Notes: generated by a model not told the origin, from the letters alone. A stretch of 64,000 bases of DNA from Rhododendron vialii (GCF_030253575.1 NC_080569.1:28309501-28373500); one strand, 5' to 3'; positions 34,301-47,322 are shown, numbered from the stretch's first letter. Numbers and translations are program-made.

Positions 34301-34875
34301 TTTCGAAGCCCTAAATAAATCTTGCAGAAAAACACAAAATAATCTCGTTCGAAGCCCTAAAAATGCAAAAAACAGGTTCGAAGAGGGAAAGAGAGATACC
34401 TGGTTCGTCTTCGTTCTTCGTTCTTCTTCTCTGGTTCAATCTTCTTCTTCTTCTTCTTCTTCTTCTTCGTTCTTCGTCGATCTGGTTAAAAACAAGGGAA
34501 AAAAAACTAATTTGCAGTCCGATTGAGAGAGATACAAGCCAGAGATTCGAGAGAGAAATATACCTGGTGTGGGTTTGCTTCGATCTTCTTCTCCAGATCG
34601 ATCTTGTTCTTGTTCGTCATCTGCGTCTGGTTCGTTTTCTTCTTCTTCTTCACTCTCTCTCTTGGTGGTCTCGTACAAAAGCAGTAAAAATGCAAGGAGT
34701 CCGGGTGAGATAGGGTTTTGTTATAACCCGGATCCTATAGTTTTTACCCGACCCAACCCCCATTTTACCCGCGAGTTCTATTTTAAAATCTCAGCCGTTG
34801 GCTGAGATCCAACGGCGTACGATTGAGTCCCGCACCAGGCCTTCAGTCCGGGATCCCTGAGGGGATCCGGAGTGT
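31333..34875. mobile_element. 3.5-kb DNA transposon with long terminal inverted repeats (class uncertain)
   Basis: Termini of about 136 bp (31333-31468 and 34739-34875) are about 95% complementary, starting ACACTC(T/C)GGATCCCCTC. Each contains a smaller palindrome GATCTCAGCC..GGCTGAGATT. It sits in TA repeats, so the target duplication cannot be read. The long ends suit a Mutator-like element. The interior has exon-like pieces with donor sequences (AAGGTATCTCTCTC at the left, CCAGGTATCTCTC on the opposite strand at the right) and short open frames, but no recognised transposase. It may carry captured host sequence. Confidence 0.65.
31857..31875 (+). promoter_or_regulatory. Telo-box-like motif
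   Basis: GTTAGGGTTAGGGTTT is two telomere-type repeats inside the long-TIR element. In plants such telo boxes occur in promoters or 5' UTRs of growth genes. It is too short to be telomeric DNA. Confidence 0.4.
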
Positions 34876-35234
34876 ATATATATATAATATTCAGAAGACT
34901 TCTGAGGATTCATCAAAATGGAACACAAAACATGAGAAAATCGAGGCTTCAACAACTGATGTAAGATTCATGGGTAGGACTAAAAGAGAAGTGGTTGCAG
35001 ATATCAAGGTGCCGTTACGCCAAAAAAAAAGGAAGATGAACCCGACTCTTGGACATATATCCGTAGCAGAAACCAGTACAACAGTTAAGTACCACCTAGT
35101 CATTAACAGCCTCGGAAACTTTTGTCTCTGTCTTTTCTTTCTTTCTGGTGAGGCTATTCCTAAGTAGAGTAAACAAAGAAGAAAGGAAAAACAATGCATG
35201 AATATTGATTTCTACAAAAAGAGACAACGCTTAC

Positions 35235-35435
35235 CTCCCATTAGTAGACTGGAATCCACAGAGTCTGCTCAGAAGGAACTGAACCAGGTAAACGTGGTTG
35301 AGTAAGGTGGTTATCCAAAGCATTACGAAACTCAACTGGGCCCATCGAAAGTTCGTTCCGAGATGCACTCGACCTCTTATTTTCTTTAAAGGTCAAAAGT
35401 GATTTGCCATCATACCCGACAACTTGGTTCCAGGA
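35235..35435 (-). pseudogene. Exon-like open segment, unidentified
   Basis: A minus-strand open stretch of about 60 residues includes VVGYDGKSLLTFKENKRSS and LTQPRLPGSVPSEQTLWIPV, then stops, with GGGAG|GTAAGC next to it. It reads like protein but no family is recognised, and no continuation is visible on either side. It could be a fragment of a host gene or an old element. Confidence 0.3.
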
Positions 35436-35865
35436 GTATCAACGTATACTTGCGGCAACAAAATTTTACTCATACTTTCTAATTATGAGCTTCTCGTTTT
35501 CCACCACCCATTTTCCACTTCATGTAGTCATGTTAGTTTGAAGAAACAAGTCCATCAGACATCAGCAAATAAACTGGCTCATGATTCACAATATGACAAT
35601 AGTTCCCATCAAACATTGCGATTAGGGATGGGTATTTACTACAATCAATAATATTAACCCGGCGCCAAAAAAAAAAGAACGAGTCCTAGTGTACGAAACA
35701 ATGGCATTATCTGGTTACGGAATGACAAAGATACATGCATGCACGGGCACAGACACGAGCCAAAAACACATCAAATATCTAGGTTATGTTAGACGCTTAG
35801 ACTTTATCCATCGCTCATCTAAGCCACCCAAGCTTGGTTAATAAAAGCTAGAGGCTACTCCACCT

Positions 35866-35902
35866 ATTGCCAATTGGTTCTAGGTTCGAACCCTCCAAGA
35901 AA
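35866..35902 (+). repeat. tRNA-like box B remnant
   Basis: ATTGGTTCTAGGTTCGAACC contains a perfect pol III box B (GGTTCGAACC). No clear box A lies at the right distance, so it is at most a SINE remnant. Confidence 0.3.
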
Positions 35903-35919
35903 TCTAATAGGGATCTACT

Positions 35920-38900
35920 TCGAGATTTCTATAAAGAACATAGGATGGATTCTTCAATGGGTAGAAGAAGGAAGGAGCTTCAACCAACTTGCCTGAAGCA
36001 CAAACGCAGATGCAATCACACACACACGGAGAGAGTTGACTAATGAAGTTAAAAGAGGGGCTCACAGGGACAGAGAGAACGGATGAATAAACCAGAGACA
36101 TGCTGACATCCCCAAGGCCCATGAAGGAAGGATCCACTCTCTTCTATTTGGAGACTTTTAGCTTCACCTTCTTCTTCAACTACTTCGAGGTTTTTAGGTT
36201 CCGATTCTTCCTGAACTATCAGTACCTTCTGCTCCGGACTCAATGCTCTTCCCTTCCAAAGTGCCATGATAGTCCTGTTAAGGATCATGACAGTTGAGTC
36301 ACAACAAGAAACAATAGTATATTATTTTCAGGGTATCAAACCATAGGAATCATCAAAAGCCACTCATTAGTAATGACTGCTCTTAATGTTTCCAAGATGA
36401 TCCCAACCTATATATTGTCATCAAATTAGTATGTATATATAGGAATACAGAGTTCAGGCTGAAATCAGCAACGAAAATATCAGCAAATGTGATGCTTCAA
36501 GCGCTGAACCTAGGAACTTATTAATGTATTACAATACCCATGTACAGGGACACAAAGATGGTCTAAAAAAATCGTTTCTGTTAGGGATTCAAACAACTCC
36601 TTTCTACAATCTACTCGTAGAGAAGGAAACATGATTGCAATTATCAATAGCTTATGTGCTGAACAAATGAGCACGTATGACATGAGAACACAAATATTGT
36701 TACGTGACAAAGAAAGTTTACATATACAGTTATTTTATTCCTATTAGCCAAATTTACAAATCCATTTCGGAAGCACTTTGACTTTTGAAAACGCTGGGTA
36801 GCCAAGTCAGTCCCAAGGTAGGGAATAAGCAGTTATGCCAAAAGATGCGGTCAAGACACAGAGAACCGTAGTGAAAACAGGAGTAACATAAACAGAAAGT
36901 GACTGGAAAGATTAAAAAATATATAGAAACTATAAAACTTTAGCAAAGAAGTAAACAGTAAATATGACGGACACTGAACTTCAAAAACAGAAGAGATACA
37001 CAAAAGTTCTTAGCATCAAAACACCGGGTTCTGCTCCCTTCCACACTCCCATCTCTCCTTACTCATTCCATAGCCCACCTTGTGAACAAATTGTATTTTG
37101 TCCTATAACATGAACGGCAAGTAAAAAATTAAACATGAACTTATCAAGCAATGTGCACTTTTTTGTGAACTTGTTTATCAAAATTTTAAGCTTATTTTTT
37201 TGGGGAAATTGCCAAAAAGTGAGAAGAGGGGCAAAAAATTCTCAATTCATGGACCACTTTTTCTCAAACTTATCTAGATATGAAAAGGAGAAAAGTAATT
37301 TCCAAAACATGGAGAGGGCCACCTAAAATGACTACTATGCCCCCTCAATGAAACAAACCCTAAAATCAGTTCACTTTTCCCCTTTTCCATTAGTACGCAT
37401 CCCACCCACCCACTCACCTCTGTGTGTGTGTGTGTGAAAAACTAGTGCATTCATCTTCCATTTGTGTCCTGACCGTTTCTTGGGATTTTATCTGTTGCGT
37501 TTAACCCATCAAGAAGGGTCCATGATTCTTAACCTGCACTCTCGGCCATGGCTTCTTGAGATCCCCTTCTTCTCCTAAACCCATGTTATCAAACCATAAA
37601 GTCCAATCTTTTCTATTCGCTGAGGAAATTAGATACTTGCTCTTCCAACTGCTCTGCATTTGTAAGATAATGACTTGTAAAGCCCACCCTCAAAATGAGG
37701 ATTTGGGATTGGATCGTGGTGTTATCGATTTTCTTGTGCTTATTATTCGCATCTGGGTCGTTCTCAATTGATGATTTCCGTAGACCGTAAGTGGTTTCTT
37801 GAACCCTGTGAAGACCGTAGGTGGGTCGGAGGATGGCCTACGGCGGATGAAAGGTGTTTGGTAGGGATGCAATGTTGTTTTGCTGAAAATGGATTTCTCT
37901 TTCTAGAATGGGGAAAATGAATTTCTCTTTTTAGTTGCTCCTTGTATCAAAATATATTATTTCACAGGAGTTGTTCCTTGTATCAAAATATGTTTCTCCT
38001 TATTTCACAAAAGTTGCTTCTTGTATCAAAATATGTTGCTCCTTATTTCACAGAAGTTGCCTTTGAATCTGGGTTTGCGAATGAGATTTTTAGAACTTCA
38101 AAGGGTATATTGCCCCCAATAGAATTTGAGTGGTGGTGGTGGGAGATGGGTTTTTTAAAAAACGTAAGTATTGCTCCATCAGTCACATAATGTTGCACCT
38201 TGAGAGAGTGAATTGTTTTGGCACCATCAGTCACATAATGTTGCTCCATCAGGAGGTGTTTTCTATAAAATTTAAAGTTAAGGGTATTTTTGTCTCCAAC
38301 ACCCATGTCTTGGGAATTATTCTTCTCCTTCCCATGACTAGGCAATTCCAAAAAAGTGGTTCATGAGTTGGGCATTATTTGCCCCAATAACCACTAAACC
38401 CGAATAACCCCTGAACCCGAATAACCCCTATTTTTTTTTGTAGAGGTATCCTATGTAGCGGACTTTACAATATAAATGGCTTGGATCATAGTTTTGGGCT
38501 CGAGAAGGGGCCGAAAGTGGGGGTATGGAGGGGAGCTCAAAACACCTAGGGGAACAAAACTGTAAGGATATTGATTTCCAAATGAAAAAAAAACATATCG
38601 TAAATGGAATTGTTCATCGACATGAAAAGATCCAAATGTACCAAAATGATCAGACTTCTAGTAATGAGAAAAAATCCATTTTGATTGAATTAGAGCTACG
38701 AAACTTAGGACAACATAGAGTCTCAGCATGACTAGAATACAATACAATTGCTGATACTAGAGTCAAGAAGAGTTGATAACATAGTTGAAATAGCCATTTT
38801 AGGGAAGCAAGACAAATAACAGTAACTCGAAGGCACTTGATGATGCCCATTCATCTGCAGGCTTCATTACTAGGAATACCCCACCAGGGTTTCAAGGATT

Positions 38901-41800
38901 AGTTCTCCAGCGGTCTAGAGTTGATTTCTTGGAGTACTCCTCCATTAGTAGGGAATGCTTGCTGGTACAGAGTTTTTAAATGATAATTAGCTGGAAGAGT
39001 TATTAGTGACAGAGAACAACAGCAAAAGTCCAATTCCTAGTAACGTTAGAGTTGCTTAGTTTGTTCTCCCTTTAGCCTGGTCATGGTGTTCTCTGGCCCC
39101 TCCTCCTATTGTTTAGCTGCGGTGTTTTGCAGTTTATTCTCCACCTACTAAAAGGTGTCTGCTATATCTTTCAGATTTTATGAGATAAAAAAGTATCAAG
39201 CTTATTCATGTGTCGGTTTTTATAGTTTATCCTTCAGGTACTGAGATAGACATTTGTTTCATGATTTGGTTAGTTTGACTTTTAGTAGCCTAGCCTATCA
39301 GGGTGTCAGAGAAATATGCATTCATTATGTTACATGTTCTCCCAGTTGTTGCACAATCTGTTCAAGAGCGTAATCTGGCACATGATGGAAGATTTTCTTA
39401 TGTACCTGTGGGCTATGTTACCTTGGCTACGTACGAGTATGGGTGTGAAAGTGCATCCATGTTGCACCTCGCAAGACCCTCAATCTTAGATAATGAGGAT
39501 ATGTATCCAAAAGTTAGCTATCTGGGTCTTAGATTTATTACAATATACTATTTTAATCTTTTGTGTATGCTCATTTAATTATTTCAAAATGCATTTGACA
39601 CTAAAAAATATTTGGGAGAAAAGGGTGGTTCTATAACTAAACGAAACAGTGGCAAAAGCAATAAAAATCAAAATGTTCAGCAATCTATTAGGACCAAGAA
39701 AAACAAAGTTTGGATAGTGTGCACTTGGTAGTACCTGTTTGCAACATTGAAGGATACAAAAGACTGGAAATGGAACTTTAGCCTGCCTTCTTGATCTCGT
39801 GTCTTTGCACCATGCATTGCATCCACACCTCTGCCAGGCCTTAAAGTCATGACAACAATTGGACTACCCATTGATGATAAAGTAGGAGCAACCACTTGAA
39901 TATCTTCTATGTCCTCCCACAAAAAATAGATGTTGGTCTTGTGTCCAAATAGATCTGCATGGAAACCTATTATTCTTGCTTATAAGAATAGGCGGCCCTG
40001 TGCATGAACAATCAAACTGTAATGAGATAGATATCATTTATGTAATCCACATCAGACAGATCAAATCTTAAGGCAAACATGAAAAACCAATATTGCAATA
40101 AAAAAATATACAACAGAGCTCCAACAGTACCTGCACAGGCATTTTGCGTTTCAGGTGACTAGTAAAATCATTGATGAGAAATTCCTCTGGTGGAAGCCCA
40201 AAGAGTTTCTGAAATGCTGAATTTGTTTGAGGAGATTGAAGTCTTATCTACAGAAGTTTCCAATTAAAGTAATAAGTAACCAATGGAACTCTAAAGGCTC
40301 CAAAGATGAAATCAACTGGGAAAGTGAATTTCCAGGACAGATCAGGTCCGACTTACCTTCTTTCCCACCTCCTTCTCCACCTTAGTTAAATACTCTTTAA
40401 CAACATTGCTTCCTCTAGTATTGTCCAAGAAAATTCTTAAATGCAGCTTCGACTGACATGCCTGAGCTAACTTTCCTTGAAGAGGAACCCAAACATCGGC
40501 TAAATCTGACGTTGAAATGACAAACTCAATCAGCATGCCCCAGGGATGTAGGCTCGTCAAAAGGTCCATCAAAATCAAAAACTTCCACATCCACCATAGA
40601 TGGGGGTTCATCCATTGCATCAAATTCAAATATTTCTGCAGTCCAATGACGTTGAAATGACAAACTCAATCAAATAAAGGCATGTGTGATAGAGACTTAA
40701 GTAGGTATAGATTTTGACATAATATGGCCAAAGTTTGCACAGTTGCAGCTTTTATAAATGACAGAACTATGAGCTCCAAACGAAGTTGATTGAGATGTTG
40801 ACTTTAAGGTAAATCAATTCACCATTCCACTGAGGATCAGATTTCTGGAATTTGATTGAGCTGGTCCTAAATTCTCATTACAAGTAAAGACCACATGCGG
40901 ATCACAATGTCCACTTGAATATCGAATCAACAGCTGCCACATTGCTTCCTTCAAACGTTAGCAACCATCCATCCCCTTGTGCTTTAAATCCATGGTCAGT
41001 GGCTAAATTTAGACAGAAAAACAAGGTGAATTCCATCAGAATAAGTAGGAAAACCAGAACATTAAGAAGACAGGTGAAAATGTGAGCATTACCCTTTTGT
41101 GTTCTACCTGCTTGAAGCATGAAATCAACTCCAGCACCCGTTCGCCTTGAAGAAGCAAGACCCCACACACGATTACTTCACCAATTGAATCTGGCAAGTC
41201 TAACCCAAGAAACTCGAGACCTTGGATCATGCTAGGCGCTGCTAGCCAGATGTGCACAAGCACATAGACATCCCCCAAAAAATGGTAGATAACATGGTAA
41301 AATTAGCAAAATACTGAGCTGCCAGCTTCCAATCCGACTGTGGCTCCCCCTGTAGAGTAGCCAAAACCTGTTCCTTATTGGAAGCAATGTCCTTGGCATC
41401 AACCGTCTTCAATTGCTGTTATAATGAATTGATGTAGTGCTCAAAACTTTCTTTCAGACCTCCTCGGGTTCCACCTTCTATCATACCTTTCATCATAGTA
41501 CTCTGCAGAAAATTTGTTCTTCAGAATACAACTAATCGCGAAGACTGTTCTCCTGATGGCAGCTCAGGCTCGGGGGTAATGCAGTAAAGCAATTCCGTCT
41601 TAAAGGTACTTCCATATAGAACATCTGGAGCGCTGACACTTGCTAGAACTGGAAACTTTGTGTGCCTATTACTATGTGCGTGTAGGATTCTAATCCTATC
41701 TGAGTCTGGTGTGCTTTCTGTCTCATCACTTGTGTAATGATGATCAATTATAAAAGTCTCATTATATCTTCAAACATAATTCCTATAAACACAAAGACAC
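35920..41800 (-). pseudogene. C2 and GRAM domain protein gene (At1g03370-like), left-arm copy, broken
   Basis: Exon-sized blocks in order match plant C2-GRAM proteins. A VASt-domain block covers 41750-41120 (TELLYCITP, QSTMMKGMIEGG, GLDLPDSIGEV). A second C2 domain lies at 41005-40360 (DPYVVFTCNGKT, EIFEFDAMDEPPS, DLADVWVPLQGKLAQACQSK). A GRAM domain lies at 40250-39738 (FGLPPEEFLINDFTCHLKRK, HKTNFHFLWEDIEDIQVV), and a later exon at 36283-35940 (TIMALWKGRALSPEQK). In intact homologues these bind lipid and membrane. It is a pseudogene: the first C2 domain is missing, a TGA replaces Trp before (R)xNFLQST, a frameshift follows IFWG, and a 7-bp insertion breaks the DSSG(F/H)xDPYVV segment. There is also a frameshift in the 36-kb exon. 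The three shared lesions recur in the right arm. Confidence 0.85.
37202..38428. mobile_element. MULE-like insertion in left arm, 9-bp duplication
   Basis: The right arm lacks this block (empty site at about 63862). It is flanked by TATTTTTTT (37193-37201 and 38429-38437), a 9-bp duplication as made by Mutator-like transposases. The ends GGGGAAATT and, on the other strand, GGGGTTATT are short imperfect inverted repeats. Inside are tandem repeats: about three diverged units of CTTGTATCAAAATAT...TTTCACA at 37930-38060 and two of CATCAGTCACATAATGTTGC at 38178-38255. There is no transposase. Confidence 0.75.
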
Positions 41801-42283
41801 AGATAGGAAGAGCATGGAAGCTGTCTGATGAACATCCTCATGGAATTTGTGTAGAGTATAAACAGAACCAGGTGACACATAATACTAAAAACAGAAATAG
41901 TAATAAAATCATTTACTTAAAAAAAAATAGTAAGAACAGAAATAAAGAGGTGATCTAATGCGGTTGTACTATCATCTATAAAATGCAATTCGAAATAAAG
42001 TTATTTTGTTGTCCATGCATTGCCCCATTCCACAATCCCATATTAGAAACCAACCCAGTTAGCCTCGTGAACTCCAAAGAGTCCAAACACATCCGAATTT
42101 AAACAAGTAACTTAGACAATCAATGGTTCTTAAAGGAAAAGTAATCACTTGAACCAAACAACAAGGAAATGCACTCATTTCACTAGACTAGTTAGCAGCT
42201 CGTGCTAGCACGAGGTGTCTCATGCCTGTTATTGGAAGTAGGTTTTATATATTTGCAACACTTTGAAGTCATGGCCAAGCTAA

Positions 42284-45200
42284 TTACACAAAAGGGATTG
42301 GTGAGTCTGCTGTGGAGGGTGCCTTCGCTCCACGCTTCTTCGGGGTGTTAGGGCCTAGATTCTGGCTTGATGCTTGCCGATAAGGAATTGTGTCGAAGAC
42401 AGAGTGCACATTGAACACACATTGGGTAATTGCTCCATACGTGTACATGGATGCCTTTAGGATGAGAACCCATTTTTTGGGAGTGGATAGCTTCTGAATC
42501 ATTTCAACTGACAGATTACCCTGTGCAATGTTTTATGTTAGTTGGTTGTGCTGTGTTTAATCTAGGCAGGTTAATGTAGTGAGGAGAAGGTGTTATATAA
42601 CGTACATCGGTTGTATTGTTGACCATTTCTACTGCAGTGATGTCGTAAAGCTGTTCTGCCTTTTCTGCAAATACAGTGGCAGGGATGGATCCAGTTTGAT
42701 CTGCTATCTCCACATTGAATTTGAGCCTGCAAATACTTTACATTTAATGAGAGGTTGTTTGGGCTAAAACTCTGAACATGAGCATGAATTGAATAGCATG
42801 TATAGATCCTAGGAGGGTTGTTCTTGTAGCAGCCTAGGTGTCGGTAAAGCCTCAGTCTAGTCTAGTGATCCATCAATAAGTTTTTCTCTACTCAAGTATC
42901 AACAATAGAGCAAAAATAAAGTGCACAGGTTATAAAGAGCCCTCCAACTCCCCCTACTGCTAATTGTGGCCAGTCCATGATTATCTTCTTTTTACGTAAG
43001 GTGCACAAAGGTCATCATCGACAATAACAAAAACCTTTCAAACTTGCCAATAATAACTCACATGGGTATGACAAAAGGAGCAAAAAAGGGGGGTTAGCAG
43101 GAACCAGCTGCATACAGTGAGCAAGCAGAGCTTGACCCTTTGTATGCAATATGCATCCACATCTAGACTCAATCACTCACCAGAAAAAGGTGCAAAGGAT
43201 GGAAGTGGGAAACCTAATTTCCAAAGGTTTCCACCGAAAGTCATCTCAGTTGCTAGCTATTAACCTCAAATGTGATACTACTATGCAATCCATGATGCTA
43301 TGAATGGTCAAAGAAAGCGGTGGTGGTTGAAAGTTCCACCAATAGGAAAACTCATCATTACAACAAAATCCATTGTGATGTGATAAAACCTTCGCATGCA
43401 GTCATCTTTATGCTAAGAGCATGTTAAATACATATTTATAGAACCACGACACAGTAGATTTCCAGCAGCAATAATCGATTAGCTAAGATATTCCTACAAA
43501 CACCAACCAACCTAAAATAGATACACACCAAGTCAAGACGTTTGTGGAAAACTCATACCAATTGTGATTTTCCAAAATGGCTAAGTTACACTAAAGCTGC
43601 TGATCAAAAAAAAAAACTTATGCTAAAGCCTATTAGTTGCCGACAACACTGGATGGGCAGAGAGGTCTACTTGCTGCCAAACTACAATCATGGATCATGT
43701 GCAAGTCACTGCATCAGACGTAATGCTCAGTCTGATTTGATTTGGTTTGGCTAATTACCCAGTAACCCGTATGGCATTCCACAAACCTACAGATGCAAAA
43801 TCCTTTAGCATTAGACCTGACACCTACAGATGCCTTTGCTAAACAACTTCCTGTTGCATCATGTACCTATTCATTTAATAAGGTTGGGTACGAAGAAATA
43901 AGGAAAAGGCAAGACATAGATAATGCATGCCAATTGTCCAACCAATTACTTTATCTCTGAAATTATGACTATACATCAATCACTTTGAATATCCATCATC
44001 ATATTATTACATCGGGAAAGAACATGCGAAGTGTGCCTGAAGGGAGCTCAGCCAGAGGCACAGGATCTAATTGATATCCAAAAGGAGGGCTGCATTATCT
44101 TTGTCCTCTACATGAATATGCAACTTATAAGAACCACCGATATAATCTGTTTCCAAACTCTAACTTGAGCAGGTAATGGTCAGACCAAAGCGATCAGAGA
44201 GGCTGAAATGATATACAAAAGTTCCATGACTTGAATGTTTTGCAACATAAGCAAACAGATATAATGCATGAGTGCTCATTCATACCAATACAGAACAGAA
44301 GGAAAAATGGTGGATGGGACTGAGTCACAAAAGCAACTTCTTGTTTTTTTGGAAAAAGATTATCCTAATAAAAGGATAAGAATAAAAGGATAAACAGAAC
44401 CCTAGATTCATGGCATGAAGTGAATTGTTCTAGATAGCGAAATTTGTTACCTGGGCAATGGTGGCACTTTTTGGTCACAATAGTTACACCAGAAGCTGCC
44501 ATCACCATATGCATCAGTGGCTCTATTGCAATTCGAGCAAGACAAGTAGTAAAAATTATGATTGAAGTCAACCACTTGAACAGTGGCTTGTACGGTTGGA
44601 TATTCAGGCTGGCTTGAATGGTGCATGAAGAGAAAGAATGAGATTGTAGCTATGTTTAAGAATGGATGTGCTGATATATTGCAGTTAAAGTGAATTATGC
44701 TATTGTTAGAGACTAATTACCTCAGTTACCGATGTTGGTAAATCGACAATTGAGATGATATCATCAGCAGTAGGCTTCTTTTGAGCAGCTCTTTGCAGAT
44801 TTGTTGCTGGAAGATTGTTGATTTTTTCAGCATTTGCGATGCACCTTGAGGGGTTAGGAAAAAGAGTGAAATAAATAGGGAAACAATTTGATTGAATTTA
44901 TTTTGTTTGGATATATAGTTCTTACCATTTGCGGAGTGCTATTGCTTCTGGAAAGGATGGATTGAATATGAAAGCAGATAGACCACGTGTGGCTAGGCTT
45001 CCAACTATTTTTTGTGGTTAGAATGCAACAGTCAGAATTTGGAACTGAGCATAAGGCCTAGCAGGAAGTAAATACTACTGAATAATGTAACTTTTATGCA
45101 TTCATGTGGACAAGGGGGAAAATATTTTGTGGATAAACTCAACCTACAAAGGCTTAAGACTAAACTCATACGGCAATGGCCAAACCTGCTCTTATGATCA

Positions 45201-47076
45201 GATTAGGTGAGCTGATGCAGGCACAAGCCTCAGAAAAGCAGAATTAGATAGTGAAACCCTCAACTTAAATTTTTTGAAAGTTTCAAAGTAAGTCTAGGCA
45301 ATTGTAGTTTAGAGTTCAGAGTAAATAATGCACAGATGAAGTACAATACAATTTATTGAGAAAAAATAAGAAGATTGATCCTTGATATGCAAATACATTA
45401 TTGAGTTTAGGCGTTGGGATCGTGTGTCGAGCTTGAGCCCAAGTTTGATAGGTCATTCTGGTATATTTTTTTATGAGGTGAGGCTGAGCATATGGAAGCT
45501 TGAGTTGGCTTGGTTTGTTTGAAACTCTACTCACAGATAAGGCATTTCTGCAGTCAATATGCTACAGATGAAGTAGATTGGCAGGTAGGCATTGAGCATA
45601 AAAGCACAAATACAGAGGTTGCAAACTCGTGAAGCCAAAGGATGTATAACAAATAAGATTAACGTAGGGCATATGTTGTGAATATGTTCCATTACTCTTG
45701 TCCGAAAAATAGTCATAATTGGTTCAAGTACTGAGCATGCAACGTAGGTATTAAAACATTTATAAAAGTTCCCATGTAGCATAGATGGTGTCAAAATTTA
45801 GTCGGGAAGCATAGGATCCAGTTGGCTTTGACTCTTATTTGACTCTTATTGAGAATTCTCTAAGGGAAAAGCATAAAAATTCATTGTCTTGTTCTTTTTG
45901 AGATTGACTTTCAGTCTGAATGAAGAAATAAAGACAGGGTTTTCTCAGTCCGGGAAGAAGAAGATAGGTTGAAGATTGTATTCCATGGAGGAAAAATAAT
46001 GGCTAAAAGGAGGTTAAAGAAGGAGGAAAAAAGAAACTGGATGATTAATTGAACAAACTATATTTAATATCTTGAGATAGCCTCGCCAAAACTGAACTTA
46101 AAAGAAAGAAAAGAAGATACTTTGAAGTGGTAATTATTCCGAAAAGGTAGCACCCTAGGAGATACACAGATGGTTTGTAGTGAAATAGTAAGCTTCTTAT
46201 TTAGCGAAGAAGAGGATAATATGATATGTGGCCAAAAATTCTATCTCAAAGCAAGAGAACTGAAATAATATGACCATGAAACTCTATACCGTTCACAAAC
46301 AAACTGCTCAACACATCTTTGAAAAAAAAAACAAGAAGCTAAGCCCAATCGGAAATTATTTGGCGCTGAACAGTTCCACTTGCAGATTCCACAAGCAACT
46401 TTGAAATTACAGCAATAATATGTAAAAGCTCCACAATTTACTTCCAGGGTGTTAGCTTAAGCAATTGCTTGAAACAAGATACTTGGACGGAAGTTTAAAC
46501 TGTGGTTGGAGCATAAAGAAGAGTGAATTTATTGTAGTATGTTGATAGCTTCAGGCGCATACCAATTGCAACAGGAAATGGACCTTGTATTTTTTGGAAT
46601 TCTTCGGCCTCATATTCACTAAACTGATCCCAGAGGGAAATTGTAGTAGGGACCATGCTGTATGTACAAGAGTACAGTGAAAAATGTCTTTTATATTCTT
46701 ATATATATTACACTGTTCATGTTTGTTTAGAGTTTTTGTTAGTATATTTTCGAGACTGAATGCATAAAATATGCGCTGGTTGTATGAGTTTTACCTTGCA
46801 TCTATGACTCGCAGATCAACTACGTATGATGAATTTGGCTTCCTGCGTGGACCAACGTTCAAAACAGTGAACAAAATATCTGCATAGAGTTTGGATTATT
46901 CATACTTTAGCATTGATGTTGTACGAAGTTTTGAATGATAAGCATAGAGATTACCTATTTTCGCATCAGTCCGTTCAAAAGAAGAGTAACCAATTGGTCG
47001 GTGGCCGTAGGTTTTTCGGTTTCTTTTAGTTGATAGTACGAGAGTATCAAAATTTATGAGCCTCGGGAGACCTTAC
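42284..47076 (-). CDS. Helitron-borne replication protein A large-subunit-like gene
   Basis: Eight exons read on the minus strand: about 47076-46955, 46879-46795, 46657-46563, 45004-44926, 44844-44721, about 44622-44451, 42726-42606 and 42520-42284 (TAA stop). All have GT donors and AG acceptors except where the outer borders are uncertain. Protein order is an OB-fold (LINFDTLVLSTKRN, DILFTVLNVGPRRKP, PTTISLWDQFSEYEAEEF, RGLSAFIFNPSFPEAIALRK), then the C-terminal DNA-binding domain with a zinc ribbon (YYLSCSNC...FWCNYC) and EIADQTGSIPATVFAEKAEQ. RPA binds single-stranded DNA; plant Helitrons often carry such genes, possibly to aid rolling-circle transposition. An exon between 46563 and 45004 and the N-terminal part are not found with confidence, so the gene may be partial. 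Confidence 0.75.
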
Positions 47077-47193
47077 AGTAGAACATCAGAAACCCTCTAA
47101 TGATGCCCACCAAAAAAAATTCCTATATCCATTTTGGTGGGTCGGGAAAACTAACATGAATCACTTAGGATTGACATGCATGAATATTTCAAC

Positions 47194-47322
47194 CAGCAGA
47201 AGCAAAATAACTCATTAAAGTTCTGCAAACCATGCAATATTTAAATTTTCACACCAGCAGAAGCAAAATAACTCATTAAAGTTCTGCAATCCATGCAAGA
47301 CATAAATTTTCACACAAGCGCG
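47194..47322 (+). repeat. Tandem repeat, two units of about 64 bp
   Basis: The unit starts near AGCAGAAGCAAAATAACTCA and continues with TTAAAGTTCTGCAA(A/T)CCATG. It occurs twice head to tail inside the Helitron, just upstream of the first recognised RPA-like exon. Confidence 0.8.

Noticed and set aside
34436-34713. Acidic or hydrophobic low-complexity frames near 34.5 kb
   Set aside because: They are translations of a CTT-rich stretch in the inner flank of the long-TIR element.
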